Below, one piece after another: positions 1 through 9,232 of a stretch of DNA of 64,000 nt. The notes under the pieces are model-generated. The model was given only the letters and a program-made list of their open reading frames with translations, did no database searches and was not told the origin of the DNA. The stretch spans positions 62,001-126,000 of the forward strand of contig NZ_NIUB01000008.1 of assembly GCF_002197815.1 (NCBI RefSeq), given 5' to 3'. Both the position numbers and the translations under genes were made by a program. The stretch is from Pseudomonas oleovorans subsp. oleovorans (GTDB lineage: Bacteria; Pseudomonadota; Gammaproteobacteria; Pseudomonadales; Pseudomonadaceae). How positions within the stretch are numbered: the stretch's first letter is position 1; every line of letters starts with the position of its first letter.

Positions 1-443
1 GCCACGCGTGACGCCAGCTCCAGCAGCTGCACGCTGGCCGGCTCGAGCGCTACCGGACCATCGCAATCCCCCGCCGTCAATTTACCGAGAGCGTGCTTGG
101 CCACCAGCTCCAGCAGCGTGCGCGGCTCGAACGGCTTGACCAGATAATCAGCAGCACCCTGACGGATGGCATCTACCGCCCTCTCTACCGCGCCGAAAGC
201 CGTCATCAGCAATACCGGCAGTTGCGGATAACGACTACGGATCTGCGCCAGCAGTTGATGACCATCCATACCCGGCATGTTGACGTCGCTGACCACCAGC
301 CCGAACGGCTCTTCGGTCAACGCGACCAAGGCCGCCTCGGCGCAATCGACGGCTCGATAATCATGCCCGCCCAGGCACAGGGTATCGGCCAGGGCTTCGC
401 GCAGCGCGCGATCGTCTTCAACCAGCAGGACTTTGGCAGCCAT
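1..443 (-). CDS. fleR: FleR, sigma-54-dependent flagellar response regulator (partial)
   Basis: Response regulator of the FleSR pair, which in P. aeruginosa activates the hook, basal-body and junction operons together with RpoN. Only the first 147 residues are present and the gene leaves the window at its left edge. The visible part is a receiver domain: acidic pair D10/D11, probable phospho-acceptor D53 in a VVSDVNMPGMDG context, and the conserved K in DYLVKPF. The central AAA+ and HTH domains are outside. The ATG at 443-441 follows an AGGAG that lies inside the end of fleS, and the fleS stop is 3 bp upstream, so the two are translationally linked. Identity rests on the receiver domain plus its position after fleS. 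Confidence 0.9.
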   Translation of the reverse strand, partial: MAAKVLLVEDDRALREALADTLCLGGHDYRAVDCAEAALVALTEEPFGLVVSDVNMPGMDGHQLLAQIRSRYPQLPVLLMTAFGAVERAVDAIRQGAADYLVKPFEPRTLLELVAKHALGKLTAGDCDGPVALEPASVQLLELASRV

Positions 444-446
444 GGG

Positions 447-1661
447 TTACTCCTGATTCGAGTGAGACGCCGCATCAAGCAGCGGCAGAGAAACTATGGC
501 GCAGGTGCCACGACCCGCACGCGATTGCAGCAGCAACTGGCCCTGGTGAGCACGCGCCACTGCCTTGACCACCGCCAGCCCGAGGCCGGTCCCAGTGGTT
601 TTGGTGGTAAAGAAAGGTTCGCCAAGACGCGCCAGGACTTCCCTGCTCATACCGGGCCCGTTATCGCTGACGCACAGGCGCAGCAGGCCGTCGCGGCGGT
701 AGAGATGAATCTTCAGACGCGCATCGCGCCCGGCCGCCTGAATGGCGTTGTCGATCAGATTGAGCACGGTGCCGACCAGCGTGTCGCGATTGCACAGCAG
801 TTCGCCGTCACGCACATCGCACTGCCAGCGCACAGCCATATCGCCCACATGGGCATCGGCAGCCGCACGCAGCGCATCGAACAGGGCCGACGGCGACAGA
901 CGATCCGGCAATGGCAGCTCGCCCCGGGCGAAGATCAGCATGTCGCGCACCTGGTTTTCCAACTCGTGCAGCCGCTCCTTCAAGCGCCCGGCGAAGCGCT
1001 GCTGCTGTTCGGCCGGCAGTACCTGTTCATTGAGGTGGCTTGCATAGAGCAACGCAGCGGAAAGCGGTGTACGGATCTGATGGGCCAGGGAAGCGACCAT
1101 GCGCCCCAGCGCCGATAGGCGCTCATGGCGAGAGAGCTGATCCTGCAGGCGACGGGTTTCCGTCAGGTCGGTCAGTAGCACAAGCTGCCCCGGCTCCCCG
1201 TGCAGGGAACGCGTGGCGATAGATAGACGGCGGCCGTCGCGCATGGAAATTTCATGACCATCGTCTTCGCGCGGGGCGAAGTTGCGTGCGATCACCTGAC
1301 GCCAGAGCATGCCCACCAGGGGCTGGCCGAGCAGCGCACGCGCCACGGGGTTGGCCTCGCGCACGACGCCCTGACCGTCGATGACGATCACACCGCCAGG
1401 CAACAGATCCAGCAGGCTTTGCAGACGATGGGCCAGACGCTCCTTCTCCGCCAGTTCCTGCATGCGCTGTGCACTGACCAGCGCCAGTTGCCCCTTCAGC
1501 TCATTGACCCGCGCCTCAAGCAGGCTGTAGGACTCGCTGAGCTGATTGGACATCTGATTGAACAGGGCAAAGGCCTGCTCCAGTCCCGCGCGGCTGGCTT
1601 GTTCGAGCGGTGCGGAGCCGCTTGGCTCGGCTGACTCGGTAGGACGAAGGTTGGCTTCCAT
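447..1661 (-). CDS. fleS: FleS, flagellar sensor histidine kinase
   Basis: Cytoplasmic histidine kinase partner of FleR. The 404-residue protein has no membrane segment. Residues about 30-80 look coiled-coil, a PAS domain covers about 80-170 (motif LPGGVIVIDGQGVVREAN), and the dimerisation/phosphoacceptor helix follows with H194 in SLAHQIRTPLSAALL. The ATPase domain shows the N box (LNLIDNAIQAA), G1 (DNGPGMS) and G2 (GTGLGLAVV). The gene follows its own -24/-12 promoter at 1715-1728 and is separated from fleQ by a terminator, so fleSR is its own operon, as in P. aeruginosa where it is a FleQ-dependent class II operon. What the PAS domain senses cannot be told from sequence. Confidence 0.95.
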   Translation of the reverse strand: MEANLRPTESAEPSGSAPLEQASRAGLEQAFALFNQMSNQLSESYSLLEARVNELKGQLALVSAQRMQELAEKERLAHRLQSLLDLLPGGVIVIDGQGVVREANPVARALLGQPLVGMLWRQVIARNFAPREDDGHEISMRDGRRLSIATRSLHGEPGQLVLLTDLTETRRLQDQLSRHERLSALGRMVASLAHQIRTPLSAALLYASHLNEQVLPAEQQQRFAGRLKERLHELENQVRDMLIFARGELPLPDRLSPSALFDALRAAADAHVGDMAVRWQCDVRDGELLCNRDTLVGTVLNLIDNAIQAAGRDARLKIHLYRRDGLLRLCVSDNGPGMSREVLARLGEPFFTTKTTGTGLGLAVVKAVARAHQGQLLLQSRAGRGTCAIVSLPLLDAASHSNQE

Positions 1662-1714
1662 CGGCTTCTCTCGTACGACGTACCGTCAGAAGACGGTCGG
1701 ATACAAGAGCCTTA

Positions 1715-1728
1715 GCAATACCCGTGCC
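1715..1728 (-). promoter_or_regulatory. RpoN (-24/-12) promoter of fleSR
   Basis: Read on the minus strand the site is GGCACGGGTATTGC, matching the sigma-54 consensus GGCAC-N5-TTGC at every fixed position. It lies about 54 bp upstream of the fleS start. FleQ is the expected activator, by analogy with P. aeruginosa. Confidence 0.85.
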
Positions 1729-1767
1729 TACTTTTTTATTCTTATTTTTCAACCACTTAAAAAAACA

Positions 1768-1798
1768 AAGCCGGAGCTTGCGTCAAAGCTCCGGCTTT
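1768..1798 (-). terminator. Rho-independent terminator of fleQ
   Basis: A 13-bp inverted repeat (AAAGCCGGAGCTT / AAGCTCCGGCTTT) is followed on the minus strand by a T-rich run (GTTTTTTT). It separates fleQ from the fleSR promoter. A repeat element (1816-1925) lies between the fleQ stop and this hairpin. Confidence 0.85.
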
Positions 1799-1815
1799 CT
1801 TTGCGGCGTTACGGA

Positions 1816-1925
1816 TGTTCTGAAAAAGTTACTTACCGTCACTCCCGCGAAGGCGGGAGCCCAGGAGTTTCGCAGGTTCTGGATTCCCGCCTGCGCGGGA
1901 ATGACGAGTTTCCCAGAGTTTCCTT
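1816..1925. repeat. Short MITE-like repeat, copy A (fleQ 3' side)
   Basis: An approximately 110-bp element with two hairpins, one built on CTCCCGCGAAGGCGGGAG and one on TTCCCGCCTGCGCGGGAA. Its ends resemble TTCTGAAAAAG and AGTTTCCTTAG. Related copies lie at 4467-4582 (inverted) and 10601-10716. It encodes nothing. Confidence 0.75.
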
Positions 1926-1942
1926 AGCCTGAGGCTGAGGAA

Positions 1943-3418
1943 TCAATCCTCGTCCTGACCATCCTCTTCGCGGCGGCTCATGCCGTACTTGCGCATCTTC
2001 TCGACCAGCGTGGTACGGCGAATCCGCAGGCGCTCAGCAGCCCGCGCCACCACGCCACCTGCATCATCCAGCGCTTGCTGGATCAGTCCCTGCTCCAGGT
2101 TACCGAGGTAGTCCTTCAGATCCAGCCCCTCCGGCGGCAGCATGGCTGGCGTATCGAGGCCCGGTAGACCTGCCATGATCGCAGCGCGCTCTTCCATTTC
2201 ATCACGCAGACTGGCCGCAAGCTGCTCATCTTCGTCATCGACATGACGGAACTTCTTCGGCAACTCGCCCACCCCGATCACGCCATAGGGATGCATGATC
2301 GCCATGCGCTCCACCAAGTTAGCCAGCTCACGCACGTTGCCCGCCCAATCGTGGCGGCACAGCGACATGATGGCTGCCGAGTTGAAACGAATGGAGCCGC
2401 GCTTCTCGTGCTCCATACGCGAAATCAGCTCGTTCATCAGCAGCGGGATATCTTCGATACGTTCGCGCAGCGGTGCCATCTCGATGGGGAAGACGTTGAG
2501 GCGGTAATACAGGTCCTCACGGAAACTGCCATCCTCGATCATCTTCTCCAGGTTCTTGTGCGTAGCGGCAATGATGCGCACATCAGCAGTCTGCGTCTTG
2601 TTACTGCCGACACGCTCGAAGGTTCGTTCCTGCAACACACGCAGCAGCTTGACCTGCATCGGCAACGGCATGTCACCGATTTCATCGAGGAACAGCGTAC
2701 CGCCATTGGCCAGTTCGAAGCGCCCCGCCCGACTGGTGATGGCCCCCGTGAACGCGCCCTTCTCGTGACCGAACAGCTCGCTCTCCAGCAACTCGGCCGG
2801 AATCGCGCCGCAGTTGACCGGCACGAACGGTGCCTCGCGACGCTTGGAGTGGTAATGCAGATTGCGCGCCACCACTTCCTTGCCGGTTCCGGACTCACCG
2901 AGGATCAACACGCTGGCCTCGGTATCGGCGACTTGCTGCATCATCTGCCGCACCTGCTGAATGGCACGGCTGGTGCCGACCAGGCTGCGAAACAGATTGG
3001 GTTCGCGCTGCCGACCACGATCACGGGCCTGGTCGTACATCTCGCGATAGACCTGGGCGCGATGCAGCGAGTCGAGCAGCTTGTTGTAGCTGAGTGGCGT
3101 TTCCAGACTGGCCAGTACGCGCCTGCGCAAATCTTCCGGCCACTCGACGATGCTGGCGTCGCCAACCATCAGAAGCGGCAGGAACTCGTCCCAGCCGGCA
3201 AGCTGCTTGGTCAGTTCAAGCGCCCCACCCTTGGCCTCGACATCGCCCAGCAAGACACTCAGCACCTCGCGACTGGACTCAAGCCCAGCCACGGCACTGC
3301 GCCAGTCCTGGCTTGTACAGGCCAGATGCTCTCCCCCGAGAAAGTTCAGAATGATCGCCAGTTCGTGGCGGCGCGCAGCATTGTCATCGATCAACAGGAT
3401 TTTGGTTTCACGCCACAT
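1943..3418 (-). CDS. fleQ: FleQ, master flagellar regulator
   Basis: Enhancer-binding protein that activates class II flagellar promoters with RpoN and, in P. aeruginosa, also responds to c-di-GMP to control exopolysaccharide genes. The 491 residues form a degenerate receiver (REC/FleQ) domain at about 5-125, an AAA+ domain with Walker A GESGTGKE near 174-181, the sigma-54 contact loop GAFTGA at 221-226 and Walker B TLFLDE at 241-246, and a C-terminal Fis-type HTH near 452-482. Length matches the family. The atypical receiver is normal for FleQ, which is not regulated by phosphorylation. It is monocistronic between its own promoter region and the terminator at 1768-1798. Confidence 0.96.
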   Translation of the reverse strand: MWRETKILLIDDNAARRHELAIILNFLGGEHLACTSQDWRSAVAGLESSREVLSVLLGDVEAKGGALELTKQLAGWDEFLPLLMVGDASIVEWPEDLRRRVLASLETPLSYNKLLDSLHRAQVYREMYDQARDRGRQREPNLFRSLVGTSRAIQQVRQMMQQVADTEASVLILGESGTGKEVVARNLHYHSKRREAPFVPVNCGAIPAELLESELFGHEKGAFTGAITSRAGRFELANGGTLFLDEIGDMPLPMQVKLLRVLQERTFERVGSNKTQTADVRIIAATHKNLEKMIEDGSFREDLYYRLNVFPIEMAPLRERIEDIPLLMNELISRMEHEKRGSIRFNSAAIMSLCRHDWAGNVRELANLVERMAIMHPYGVIGVGELPKKFRHVDDEDEQLAASLRDEMEERAAIMAGLPGLDTPAMLPPEGLDLKDYLGNLEQGLIQQALDDAGGVVARAAERLRIRRTTLVEKMRKYGMSRREEDGQDED

Positions 3419-3492
3419 CTTGTGCTTGTCTGACCCGAGGAGTTAGGGAAATTGCACGCCAGTTCTTCGGCGCACACCGGCAACTTGCCACT

Positions 3493-3521
3493 AGTAAAGT
3501 CAAAAAATTGAAGCCAGTCAA
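3493..3521 (-). promoter_or_regulatory. Candidate sigma-70 promoter of fleQ
   Basis: On the minus strand TTGACT, 17 bp, TTTACT lies about 75 bp upstream of the fleQ start. P. aeruginosa fleQ is also transcribed by a sigma-70-type promoter. Supported by motif match and position only. Confidence 0.45.
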
Positions 3522-3676
3522 TTTTATGACGTGATTTTTTACCCGCTATTGGCTTCAGCCAAGCAGTCACGTCGAGACTTGAGCGATAAAAAGCACTAGA
3601 ACCGAGAGGAAGGGAAAACGCAACGAAGAAGAGACCGAGCCAAACCACTGGGGATTAGCTCGGTAATGCAGGTTAA

Positions 3677-3970
3677 TTAACCGAAAAGCTGATAAACCTT
3701 GGCGCCCTGGCGGGCTTGATTGAGCTGCACCAATTCGCCTGCCAGACGCTGCTGCTCGGTCTGACAAACGGTCACCAACTCACGGTACAGTGACAGCAGA
3801 TTTTCCATGCTGCCGCGCAGCTGCTCTTCATCGCGACTCTCGACCATGGCCGCATCGACCGCCATGCGGCACTGCAGATCAAGCTCGCCAATCGCGGCCC
3901 AGTCCTGTTTGGCCAGGGCGTCGCGCAAGGCCGCACCGGTTGCTTGCAAACGCTGGACAGATGCACTCAT
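3677..3970 (-). CDS. fliT: FliT-like flagellar chaperone
   Basis: Small, predicted all-helical cytoplasmic protein of 97 residues, last gene of the flaG-fliD-fliS-fliS2 series. FliT proteins bind the cap protein FliD before export. The ATG at 3970 is chosen because it is preceded by AGGAGAAGG at good spacing; a longer in-frame reading would run into the end of fliS2. The sequence is rich in Leu, Gln and acidic residues (for example the ENLLSLYRELV segment), as in the family, but similarity is weak and the assignment leans on position and size. The gap to fliS2 is 28 bp, so they are probably cotranscribed. Confidence 0.7.
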   Translation of the reverse strand: MSASVQRLQATGAALRDALAKQDWAAIGELDLQCRMAVDAAMVESRDEEQLRGSMENLLSLYRELVTVCQTEQQRLAGELVQLNQARQGAKVYQLFG

Positions 3971-3998
3971 AACCTTCTCCTCTGGCGCCATGCCATAA

Positions 3999-4376
3999 CT
4001 AGGCAATGGCATCCCAACCGGATTTAACCTCGCGAAGCAGCGCGGCGACCTCTTCGAGCAGTGCAGGCTCATTGTTGCGATTGGCCTGCAGCAGCCGACT
4101 CGTCATATATTCGTACAGACCGTCCAGATTCGCCGCCAGCTCGCCGCCCTGGCGGTGATCAAGAGCCTCGCGCAGACCGCCGACGATGGCGATGCTCTTA
4201 CTGATCAACTCGCCTTTCAGCTCGGTCTGTCCGCGCTCCATGGCGCCACGCGCTTGAGCTATTCGGGTCAACCCACCTTCCATCAACATCTGAATAAGAC
4301 GGTGAGGGCTGGCCTCAAAAGCCTGCACCTGGGTATTGACGGTCTGGTACTGCTGAAGGGCCGCCATTGCATTCAT
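3999..4376 (-). CDS. Second FliS-family export chaperone (FliS')
   Basis: A 125-residue FliS homologue. FliS proteins bind the C-terminus of unpolymerised flagellin and keep it export-competent. Family marks are a Tyr-rich N-terminus (QQYQTVNTQVQ), the ASPHRLIQMLMEGGLTRIAQARGAM helix start, and the C-terminal AANLDGLYEYMTSRLLQAN. It is clearly related to the upstream fliS, so this is an old paralogue pair, as found in other pseudomonads (fliS and fleP/fliS'). A repeat element fills most of the 214 bp between the two paralogues. Which substrate each chaperone serves is unknown. Confidence 0.85.
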   Translation of the reverse strand: MNAMAALQQYQTVNTQVQAFEASPHRLIQMLMEGGLTRIAQARGAMERGQTELKGELISKSIAIVGGLREALDHRQGGELAANLDGLYEYMTSRLLQANRNNEPALLEEVAALLREVKSGWDAIA

Positions 4377-4466
4377 CGTCGCTCTCGCTCTGCTGTTTGG
4401 CTGATACCTTGTGTATCGGCCCTGGCCGGCAAAGCTTTAGGTGAATTTAACTTACCGATAGAGCGT

Positions 4467-4582
4467 TAGGGAAACTCTGAAATAGCCGTCGTTCCCGCGC
4501 AGGCGGGAATCCAGAACCTGCGTAGTTCCTGGGCTCCCGCCTTCGCGGGAGTGACGATAGATGGCTTTTTCAGAATTTCCTG
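4467..4582. repeat. Short MITE-like repeat, copy B (between the two fliS genes)
   Basis: About 116 bp, in the opposite orientation to copies A and C. It contains GTTCCCGCGCAGGCGGGAA and GCTCCCGCCTTCGCGGGAG hairpins and imperfect terminal inverted repeats GGGAAACTCTGAA / TTCAGAATTTCCT. It sits inside the transcription unit and would place two stable hairpins in the mRNA. Confidence 0.78.
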
Positions 4583-4590
4583 AGGCGAAT

Positions 4591-4980
4591 CTAACCTGCC
4601 GATGCAGGCTCAACCTCGGGGCCGATGGCGTCCCAGGCTTCCTTGATCTGCCCCAGCAACGCCAGCACCTCGTCCAGACTACGCGGCGTGTCGTCTAGCG
4701 CTACACCGGCCAGGCGACGGGTCATGTAGTCGTAGAGCGCGTCCAGGTTCTCGGCAATTTCGCCGCCCAGCTCCTTGTCTAGCCCGGCCTGCAAAGCGCC
4801 GATGATGGAGAGGGTGCTGCCGACGGCCAGGCCGCGAACTTCCGGATTGCCCTCGAGCTGGGCATGGCGGGCCAGAGACAGACGCTCCAGGGCGCCCTGC
4901 AGCAATAACTGAACGATACGGTAGGGGCTGACGTCCTGCGCGGTGTTGACCGTTTTGTAGGTGTCGATTGGATTGCTCAT
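4591..4980 (-). CDS. fliS: FliS, flagellin export chaperone
   Basis: A 129-residue cytosolic chaperone of the flagellar type III export system that binds flagellin. It shows the conserved N-terminal [21 protein letters not shown] segment and the C-terminal [16 protein letters not shown] signature. It begins 6 bp downstream of the fliD stop codon and is therefore cotranscribed with fliD. Length is typical. Placed as the main FliS because it immediately follows fliD, the usual arrangement. Confidence 0.93.
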   Translation of the reverse strand: MSNPIDTYKTVNTAQDVSPYRIVQLLLQGALERLSLARHAQLEGNPEVRGLAVGSTLSIIGALQAGLDKELGGEIAENLDALYDYMTRRLAGVALDDTPRSLDEVLALLGQIKEAWDAIGPEVEPASAG

Positions 4981-4986
4981 GGCTTA

Positions 4987-6432
4987 TCAGCTGCCCTTTT
5001 TCACTACGCCGGGCAGGCTGCCCAGGGCCTGCGCCAGGCGATCACTGGTCTGGTTCAATTGCCCCACCAGCGAGTCCATGGCGTTGAACTGGGCGAACAG
5101 ACGGGTCTGCAACTGCTCGATACGGCGGTTGAGGGTTTCTTTCTGCTTGTCGATGCCGCTGATGGTGGTTTGCAGCCCCTTCATACGCTCATCGAGAATG
5201 CCGCCGACTTGCGTGTAACCCTCGATACGCTGCTCGAGGCGCTTCATCAAGCCACTATCGCCGGTGAAAAAGGCACCTACTGCGTCGTAGTTGTCCTTTA
5301 AAGCGCTATCGAGTTTGCCGTCGTCGATCTTCAGGGTGCCGTCTTTCTGCGTGGTAATACCCAGGTCGGCCAGGGTACGCACGGCATCTCCCGATGCCCC
5401 GACCGGATTGCCCAACTCGCTGCGCACCCCGCTAAGCAAGGTACGCACAGTCGCATCGCCGACCAAGCCCCCTACCACTGGCGCCTTGCCCTCGCCGACC
5501 TGGGTGACATTGGTCAGCTCGCTGGTGGTGGAAATCAGCTTGTTGTAGGTATCGACGAACTTCTTGATGCTGCTTTTGACCCCGGCGTTGTCCTGGCCGA
5601 CGGTCACGTTCAGCGGCTTGCCCGCCTCGGTCTTGCCGACCAGGGTAAGAGTCACGTCGGGAATGGCGTTGTCGATGCTGTTGCTGGCGCTGCTCAGGCT
5701 CAGGCCGTCGATCTTGAACTCGGCGTTCGAAGCCTGCTCCAGGTAGCCCGCAGCGGAGCCGCTGACTGCAGCGAGCGTACCCACAGGATTGTCCGGGTCG
5801 CTGTAGTCGATGCTGCCGATGGCCAGATCGGCGAGCGCGGCATCAGCCGTCTCGATATAGATATCCTTGCCGGCGCCGGTTTCCTTGGCGCTGAGCACCA
5901 GCCGCGAGGTGCCGCCGGCCGGGTCATTGACGATATTGGCGCTGACGCCCTTGTCCTTCAGCGCCGTGTTGAGTTTGTCGCGAATCGCGGCCAGGTCGTC
6001 GCCCGCCTCGATGGCCACGTCGACGCCGGCCTCGTCGCCGGCACCCAGCTTGACTGTCAGGGTACCCGCCCCCGTGGCGCTGAAATCCGAGGCGAGCGTC
6101 TGGGTCGCCACCTTGCTGGCACTCGCCAGGCGCCCGACCTCGACCTGGTAGCTACCGGCCAGGGCTGCGCTGCCGGCACTGGCCGTCAACGCAGTGGTAT
6201 TGGACGAAGTGGCCGTGCGCTTTTCGAACAACGACGGGTTGTTAAGATCCTTGAGCGCCGTCTGCAGTTCGCTCAAGGCGCTCTTGAGCTGGCCCAAGGC
6301 GGAAAACTTGGTGGTGGAGGCCTTCTCCAGGCGCGCCAGCTGCGCCTCCTTGGGCGCCCGCTCGGCGTTGACCATGGCACCGACGATGCTGTTGATATCG
6401 ATACCGGAGCCAATTCCCGTTATGCCAGCCAT
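4987..6432 (-). CDS. fliD: FliD, flagellar filament cap
   Basis: Hook-associated protein 2, which caps the filament tip and inserts flagellin subunits; in Pseudomonas it is also the mucin adhesin. The 481 residues begin MAGITGIGSGIDINSIV, the typical FliD N-terminus, and end with a coiled-coil region (DERMKGLQTTISGIDKQKETL... FAQFNAMDSLVGQL). The start at 6432 is chosen because it gives that conserved N-terminus and is preceded by GAGGTGG; the 14 residues read upstream are not FliD-like. The central hypervariable region (about 60-400) carries no recognisable motif. A MITE-like element separates it from flaG upstream. Confidence 0.94.
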   Translation of the reverse strand: MAGITGIGSGIDINSIVGAMVNAERAPKEAQLARLEKASTTKFSALGQLKSALSELQTALKDLNNPSLFEKRTATSSNTTALTASAGSAALAGSYQVEVGRLASASKVATQTLASDFSATGAGTLTVKLGAGDEAGVDVAIEAGDDLAAIRDKLNTALKDKGVSANIVNDPAGGTSRLVLSAKETGAGKDIYIETADAALADLAIGSIDYSDPDNPVGTLAAVSGSAAGYLEQASNAEFKIDGLSLSSASNSIDNAIPDVTLTLVGKTEAGKPLNVTVGQDNAGVKSSIKKFVDTYNKLISTTSELTNVTQVGEGKAPVVGGLVGDATVRTLLSGVRSELGNPVGASGDAVRTLADLGITTQKDGTLKIDDGKLDSALKDNYDAVGAFFTGDSGLMKRLEQRIEGYTQVGGILDERMKGLQTTISGIDKQKETLNRRIEQLQTRLFAQFNAMDSLVGQLNQTSDRLAQALGSLPGVVKKGS

Positions 6433-6514
6433 AAGTTCCACCTCGCCATTGAGTTGACGCGAACACCACGCCAACGCGCAGAATCAGCAATAAACGTACC
6501 ACCCCACCCGCTCA

Positions 6515-6655
6515 GAGTTCGTGAAGAAATCGTCGCGAGCGAAGGCAGATTGCGTTTCGCCTGCGCGCAGCAAGCGGAGTGTATTGCAATACATGAGCAT
6601 TGCGAGCACAGCCGAAATGCGAGATGCCGAGCGCAGCAGATTTATTCACAAGCTC
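6515..6655. repeat. MITE-like element between flaG and fliD
   Basis: A 141-bp segment with 17-bp imperfect terminal inverted repeats (GAGTTCGTGAAGAAATC and GATTTATTCACAAGCTC, 3 mismatches). TCA flanks both ends as a possible 3-bp target duplication, and the right-hand TCA is the flaG stop codon. It contains an internal palindrome GTATTGCAATAC and no open reading frame. Confidence 0.65.
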
Positions 6656-7015
6656 TCAGGCCTGGGCATTGAACAGCAGGCTACGCACCTCATCCAGGCT
6701 TTCGGCCAGACGCAGCGCTTCTTCAGAGGGAATCTGACGAATGACCTCGCCCGATACGCCGTCGGTCACCTTGACCACCACCCGCCCGGTCGAGTCGTCC
6801 AGGCTGAAATTCAGGTTGCGCTGAATGCTCTGGGCGAACTCGCGGATGCTGGATACCGCCTCCTCCACGGACTGACGCCCGACCTCCGGCACTTGCTGCA
6901 ACGCGGATTGACGATCTTCCGACCCCTGCTGCAGCGAAGCAGGTGCGCCCGCCTCACCACGCACCGCCCTGGTGGATCCAGCGCCGGTAATGCCGCCAAG
7001 CAGATTGTTTTCCAT
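6656..7015 (-). CDS. flaG: FlaG family protein
   Basis: Small soluble protein of 119 residues encoded just upstream of fliD in pseudomonads and vibrios; it influences filament length, but its biochemical role is unclear. The N-terminal half is low complexity. The conserved C-terminal half has the FlaG signature: LNFSLDDSTGRVVVKVTDGVSGEVIRQIPSEEAL. The stop codon coincides with the edge of the MITE-like element at 6515-6655, which may have replaced the original 3' junction. A hairpin at 7039-7064 separates it from fliC. No RpoN or FliA motif was seen in the 75 bp upstream. Confidence 0.9.
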   Translation of the reverse strand: MENNLLGGITGAGSTRAVRGEAGAPASLQQGSEDRQSALQQVPEVGRQSVEEAVSSIREFAQSIQRNLNFSLDDSTGRVVVKVTDGVSGEVIRQIPSEEALRLAESLDEVRSLLFNAQA

Positions 7016-7038
7016 AACTTCACCTAAGATGGCAAAGC

Positions 7039-7064
7039 GGGGAGTAGCGCAAGCGCTACCCCCC
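7039..7064 (-). terminator. Hairpin downstream of fliC
   Basis: A stem built on GTAGCG/CGCTAC and extended by G/C runs on both sides lies just after the fliC stop. The following minus-strand sequence is not a clear T run, so it may be a weak terminator or an mRNA-stabilising 3' hairpin. Confidence 0.5.
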
Positions 7065-7090
7065 GTGGTTCACAGCAACCAGCCCCAAGC

Positions 7091-8626
7091 TTAACGCAGC
7101 AGGCTGAGGACTGCCTGCGGCAGCTGGTTGGCCTGGGCCAGGATAGCGGTACCGGCCTGCTGCAGCACCTGATTTTTGCTCAGGTTGGCAGTTTCGGCGG
7201 CAAAGTCGGTGTCCTGGATACGACCACGGGCAGCCGATACGTTTTCCGAGATGTTTTGCAGGTTGGCGATGGTGTTATCGAAACGGTTCTGCACGGCACC
7301 AAGATCGGCACGCTGCGCATCGATGTTAGCCAGAGCGCCATCGATGACCGCGATCGCATCCTGGGCATTGGAGGCCGTATCAACCTTGATATCGGTAATA
7401 CGGTTGAGCTGGCCAACCGTCTGCCCGGTCAGCTCATCCACGCTGGCACCCTCGATGGTGAATACCGACGAGGCGTTGAACTGAACGGTGCCCACAGCCT
7501 TGAACGCCGCATTGGTCGCATCCAGAGTGTAGTCACCGGCGAAGGTACCCGAGCCATTATCGACATTGACGGTCAAATTAACAGCTGCGCCACTTCCGGC
7601 GTTGCCCTTATAGTTTTGGATTTCGATGTTGTCGCCATTCACCGCGGCCACTAGCAGCTCGCCGTCGCTGTTGATACTGGCGCTCAGCCCGTTAGTGCCA
7701 GACTCGGCATTGATAGCATCACGCAAGGCAGCCAGATCGGTAGCATCATCTCCCGAGGCGGTGATGGTCACAGAGGTCTTGGTGCCACCCTTTGTGCCGA
7801 TATCGAAACTGATGGCATCGAAGGTGTGGTTGGCTGGATCGGTATCGCTGGTATCGGCAGTCAAGCCCAGGCCGTTCCCGAAGGAGATGGTGTTCTTGGC
7901 AACAGCCGAAACGCCAGTTTCCGAAGCCGCCATATTGACCGCCTTGGCAATCTCGGAAGCACTGCTGTCTGCCACGACAGACACCGTCTTCTTGCCCAGC
8001 GAGCCTTTAATGTCGATATCGCCGGCCTTGAACCCTACATTCCTCTTGGCAGTGGCCAAGTCAGCCGCTGCGGCACCCGTGCCGGTGATCGAACCAGCAA
8101 CGTTAGAACGGTAAGATCCCAGTGCATCGGACGACGCGCTGGTCAAGGTGACGTTGATGGTCTCGTTGGCATTGGAGCCAACCTGGAACGCAGTGGAGCC
8201 AAAGCTGCCATCCAACAGTTTACGCCCACCAAATGTAGTAGTATCCGCGATACGGGTCAGCTCCTCCTTGAGTTGATTCACCTCGGCGCCGATTGCCTTA
8301 CGCTCTTGAGCTGAGTTGCTGCCGTTGGCCGACTGCAAGGCCAGATCGCGCATACGCTGCAGGATATTGGTCGACTGCTGCAGGGCACCTTCGGCGGTCT
8401 GCGCCAGGGAGATGCCGTCGTTGGCGTTGCGCACTGCTACACCCAGACCATTGATCTGGCTGGTCAGGCGGTTGGCGATCTGCAGGCCGGCGGCGTCGTC
8501 CTTGGCGGAGTTGATGCGCGAACCGGTGGACAGGCGCTGCAGGGAGGTATCCAGCGCCTTGGACGAGGAGTTCAGGTTGCGCTGAGTGTTCAGGGACGCA
8601 ATGTTGGTATTGACAGTAAGGGCCAT
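7091..8626 (-). CDS. fliC: Flagellin FliC
   Basis: Filament subunit, 511 residues, exported by the flagellar type III system and polymerised under the FliD cap. Conserved D0/D1 ends are complete: [18 protein letters not shown] at the start, and [22 protein letters not shown] with the C-terminal [11 protein letters not shown]. Residues about 175-420 are the variable, surface-exposed D2/D3 part, rich in Ala, Gly, Thr and Asp and poor in aromatics. Transcription starts from the FliA promoter at 8728-8753, giving a leader of roughly 95 bases. No flagellin glycosylation genes lie between flgL and fliC here, although some P. aeruginosa strains carry them there. Start supported by GGAGG upstream. 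Confidence 0.97.
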   Translation of the reverse strand: MALTVNTNIASLNTQRNLNSSSKALDTSLQRLSTGSRINSAKDDAAGLQIANRLTSQINGLGVAVRNANDGISLAQTAEGALQQSTNILQRMRDLALQSANGSNSAQERKAIGAEVNQLKEELTRIADTTTFGGRKLLDGSFGSTAFQVGSNANETINVTLTSASSDALGSYRSNVAGSITGTGAAAADLATAKRNVGFKAGDIDIKGSLGKKTVSVVADSSASEIAKAVNMAASETGVSAVAKNTISFGNGLGLTADTSDTDPANHTFDAISFDIGTKGGTKTSVTITASGDDATDLAALRDAINAESGTNGLSASINSDGELLVAAVNGDNIEIQNYKGNAGSGAAVNLTVNVDNGSGTFAGDYTLDATNAAFKAVGTVQFNASSVFTIEGASVDELTGQTVGQLNRITDIKVDTASNAQDAIAVIDGALANIDAQRADLGAVQNRFDNTIANLQNISENVSAARGRIQDTDFAAETANLSKNQVLQQAGTAILAQANQLPQAVLSLLR

Positions 8627-8727
8627 GGTGTTGCCTCCAATGGGCTGGTACTCAGATGAGCCGGGTGCTGCGAGCGTTTGGGCGGTCGCCTTGCTCAGGC
8701 ACCCAGTTACTTCGCATTCGTCTCTTG

Positions 8728-8753
8728 TATCGGCGCTGCCGGTGATGGCTTTA
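8728..8753 (-). promoter_or_regulatory. FliA (sigma-28) promoter of fliC
   Basis: On the minus strand TAAA, exactly 15 bp, then GCCGATA, which is the FliA consensus, about 100 bp upstream of the fliC start. Places fliC in the last flagellar class. Confidence 0.88.
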
Positions 8754-8878
8754 GGTTTTTTTCGAGTTTTTTGTGGATTTTTTTTTGTGTTTTAAAACAG
8801 CTGGTTATGGGGATATCAGGATCGACGCAGGGGGTTCGCCAAAGGGTTGTCGGATTTGCCGGCAGTTTTTGCCGTCTC

Positions 8879-9198
8879 GTAGGGTGGACAACGCGCAGCT
8901 TGTCCACCGTCCTCATGCTATGGCGCCGATAAACCCGCGCCGGCTGCCGCTGGAAATGCTGCGCGGTTTTCCTCGGGGTGGCCATCCACCCAACGCGCCG
9001 CCCCGGATGGCATCCGGACTGTAGGAGCCGCGCCTCGCGGCGAATGCACTCGGGCAGGCTGCGCAGAAAGCAAAAGCTTCGCCCCGGGGCGGGGCTCCTA
9101 CAGCCGGAATTCGTAGCCCGGGATCACGCCCCAGCGATTTCCCCCGGATGCAATCCGGGGAAAACGCCCGCCTGCCCCGGATTGCATCCGGGCTACAA
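8879..9198. repeat. REP cluster between fliC promoter and flgL
   Basis: Part of the 606-bp gap 8627-9232. It holds at least three palindromic families: GTAGGGTGGACAA...TTGTCCACC (8879-8910), the GTAGGAGCCGCGCC...GGGGCGGGGCTCCTAC pair (about 9022-9102), and GTAGCCCGG...ATCCGGGCTAC units (about 9112-9198). No coding sequence was found here apart from the fliC leader. Confidence 0.7.
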
Positions 9199-9232
9199 GA
9201 CCACAACGCCTGGTGCAGTTGGCCTTGCCCGG

